Below are positions 62,764-64,000 of a DNA stretch of 64,000 bases, piece by piece. Below the pieces are notes generated by a model, which did not search any database, had not been told where the DNA came from, and saw nothing but the letters and a program-made list of their open reading frames with translations. Numbering within the stretch: position 1 is the stretch's first letter; each line of letters begins with the position of its first letter. Source of the stretch: Rhabditoides inermis (Eukaryota > Nematoda > Chromadorea > Rhabditida > Rhabditidae); NCBI GenBank assembly GCA_963966185.1, contig CAWZYM010000109.1, forward strand, positions 803,001-867,000, given 5' to 3'. The position numbers and the translations under genes were made by a program.

Positions 62764-63190
62764 CAGATCAGGACGCATGTGCGACGCGACACTGTGCGCA
62801 CGTCCCGATCACAATGATTCGACCGGAAAAGAAGTGATCTTATCTATAAGCATGTAACATTTGAACTTGTGAACATGTAACATGTATGTTCATGTCTGTG
62901 AACCGACCCTCACCATCCGAATGTTTTTTTCATTGTAAGACTATGTAGAAATATACAATGAGAGTGAAAGGATAACGTGTGTCGACGTATCATGTCGAAA
63001 ACGAGTACGAACGACGACTAATCCCCTTACCAATTAAGTGAATTTCATCAGATATACACACTCGTCAGTTCCAGTATCGTTTCCAGCTGACATGATCTCT
63101 CGCACGGTTGTGTTTACATATGTTTTATCATCAAATTAAATCAAGATGACATCATGTTCGATTAAGTTGTAAGTACTTTATGACTGCTAA
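62764..63190. other. Mostly unannotated; end is duplicated 3' flank
   Basis: 63105-63190 matches, in reverse, the 3' flank of copy B (32150-32240, ATGATGTCATCTTGATTT). The rest shows nothing gene-like. Confidence 0.6.
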
Positions 63191-64000
63191 TTAAAATGAA
63201 TTGGACGGGGCATTGGGCGGGGTTTCAGATGGCGCCGTGCGGATGTGCTTGTTCATCGAGACGATGTCTGAAAGCAGACGTTCACCACTATGCATTCACG
63301 CGAAAGCTATAGACTCAACTTGCTTTCAGACACAAACGAAATCTCAGACAATTTTAGACACTTTCAGACATTCCAAACACAAACCACAAACGATACAAAC
63401 TACATGCAAACAATCCGGACAGAAAGGAGACTAAAACGACTACTTTTCTACTATCAGACAATTCAAAAATGAACGAGACAAAATACGACTACAGTAGCGT
63501 ACCGTTGTGCACGCGATCCTTGACGCAGGGAAGATCGCTCCACAGGAGGGGGATCTCGCACAGGTAGCGGCCATTCAGATGCGCCCAGGTGTGCGCCGTC
63601 TTGTTGTAGACCTTCACCTAGATGATCTCTCTCTCTTTTCTCTCTCCCTCCCACTCTCTCTCTCTCTCCCTCTCCCCATTTTCCCTCTCTCCCTTTCTCT
63701 CTCCCTCTCTCTCTCCCTCCCTCTCTCTCTCCTCTCTCTCCCCCACCCACACTCACCCCCGGACACTTCTTGCACGCTGCGTATGGGGGCGACGTCACCC
63801 GGCGCTTCTCTCCCTTCTTCAGCTTCCGGAACAGGTGGAAGCGCGGCTTGAAGTTCTTCACGCGCTGCGCTATCTCCTTCTTCTCCTTCTCTGACGCCTT
63901 CCTCCTCCTCTCCTCCTCTGCCTTCTTTTTCTTCGGTCTCTCCTTCCTCCTCCTCTCGAACCACTCCTCTTCCTCCTGTCTGCTCTTCTCCTTCTCAGCC
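63191..64000 (-). pseudogene. C48 peptidase-C2H2 gene, copy C (3' end only, damaged)
   Basis: Reads on minus into the window end and matches copy B at high identity: the basic coil, RFHLFRKLKKGEKRR, AACKKCPG, the finger-1 intron with GA repeat, VYNKTAHTWAHLNGRYLCE and SMNKHIRTA. A deletion of about 105 bases joins HIRTA directly to the 3' flank. This removes the last His of finger 2 and the whole C-terminal tail (AWKMVVNREKDPAYKA in copy B). The frame still runs to a stop at 63191, so a shortened protein is possible. The peptidase part would lie beyond the window. Confidence 0.7.

Overview
The window is animal (eukaryotic) DNA. Genes are split into many small exons by GT-AG introns of 40 to several hundred bases, and many introns are filled with GA/CT microsatellite. 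The best guess is a nematode. At least four genes carry major-sperm-protein (MSP) type domains; the one at 59.8-61.6 kb keeps the DRVTIEW and PDG-F-EW signature typical of nematode MSP. A CK1-family kinase ending in a DYDWE-type tail and an SH3-SH2-tyrosine kinase also fit nematode sperm gene sets. The species was not identified.

Layout. 1-3.9 kb is a composite tandem array built from a 15-bp minisatellite and a tRNA-like Pol III unit. 4.9-6.2 kb has exons of a membrane protein (-). 7.75-11.0 kb is copy A of a gene coding for a predicted Ulp1-like (C48) cysteine peptidase joined to two C2H2 fingers (-). 11.9-14.7 kb is a 2.1-kb GA-rich minisatellite next to a long inverted repeat. 14.7-20.3 kb has three poorly recognised minus-strand genes. 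20.9-24.7 kb is a CK1-like kinase whose intron holds about 1.65 kb of perfect AGAGAC repeat. 24.8-29.2 kb is a graveyard of LTR and LINE retroelement pieces. 29.5-32.1 kb is copy B of the peptidase-finger gene (+). 32.4-33.7 kb is an MSP-fold gene (+). 34.05-39.0 kb has a membrane protein and a Mediator-14-like gene (-). 40.3-46.4 kb holds three MSP-domain genes. 46.5-55.1 kb is an SH3-SH2-tyrosine kinase (-) whose introns host two palindromic elements with tRNA-like sequences. 55-59.5 kb is repeats plus a deleted duplicate of 40-44 kb. 59.8-61.6 kb is a two-domain MSP gene (+). 62-62.8 kb is a third palindromic tRNA-like element. 63.2 kb to the end is a damaged inverted copy (copy C) of the peptidase-finger gene.

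Two things stand out. First, a multi-copy, intron-conserved family combines a complete-looking C48 peptidase His-Asp-Gln-Cys set with a basic linker and two C2H2 fingers. Second, tRNA-like cassettes with A box, B box and T-run recur inside palindromic elements and in the tandem array. Gene structures were spliced by eye from phase-compatible GT/AG (sometimes GC/AG) sites, so exon ends may be off by a few bases and some exons are surely missing.
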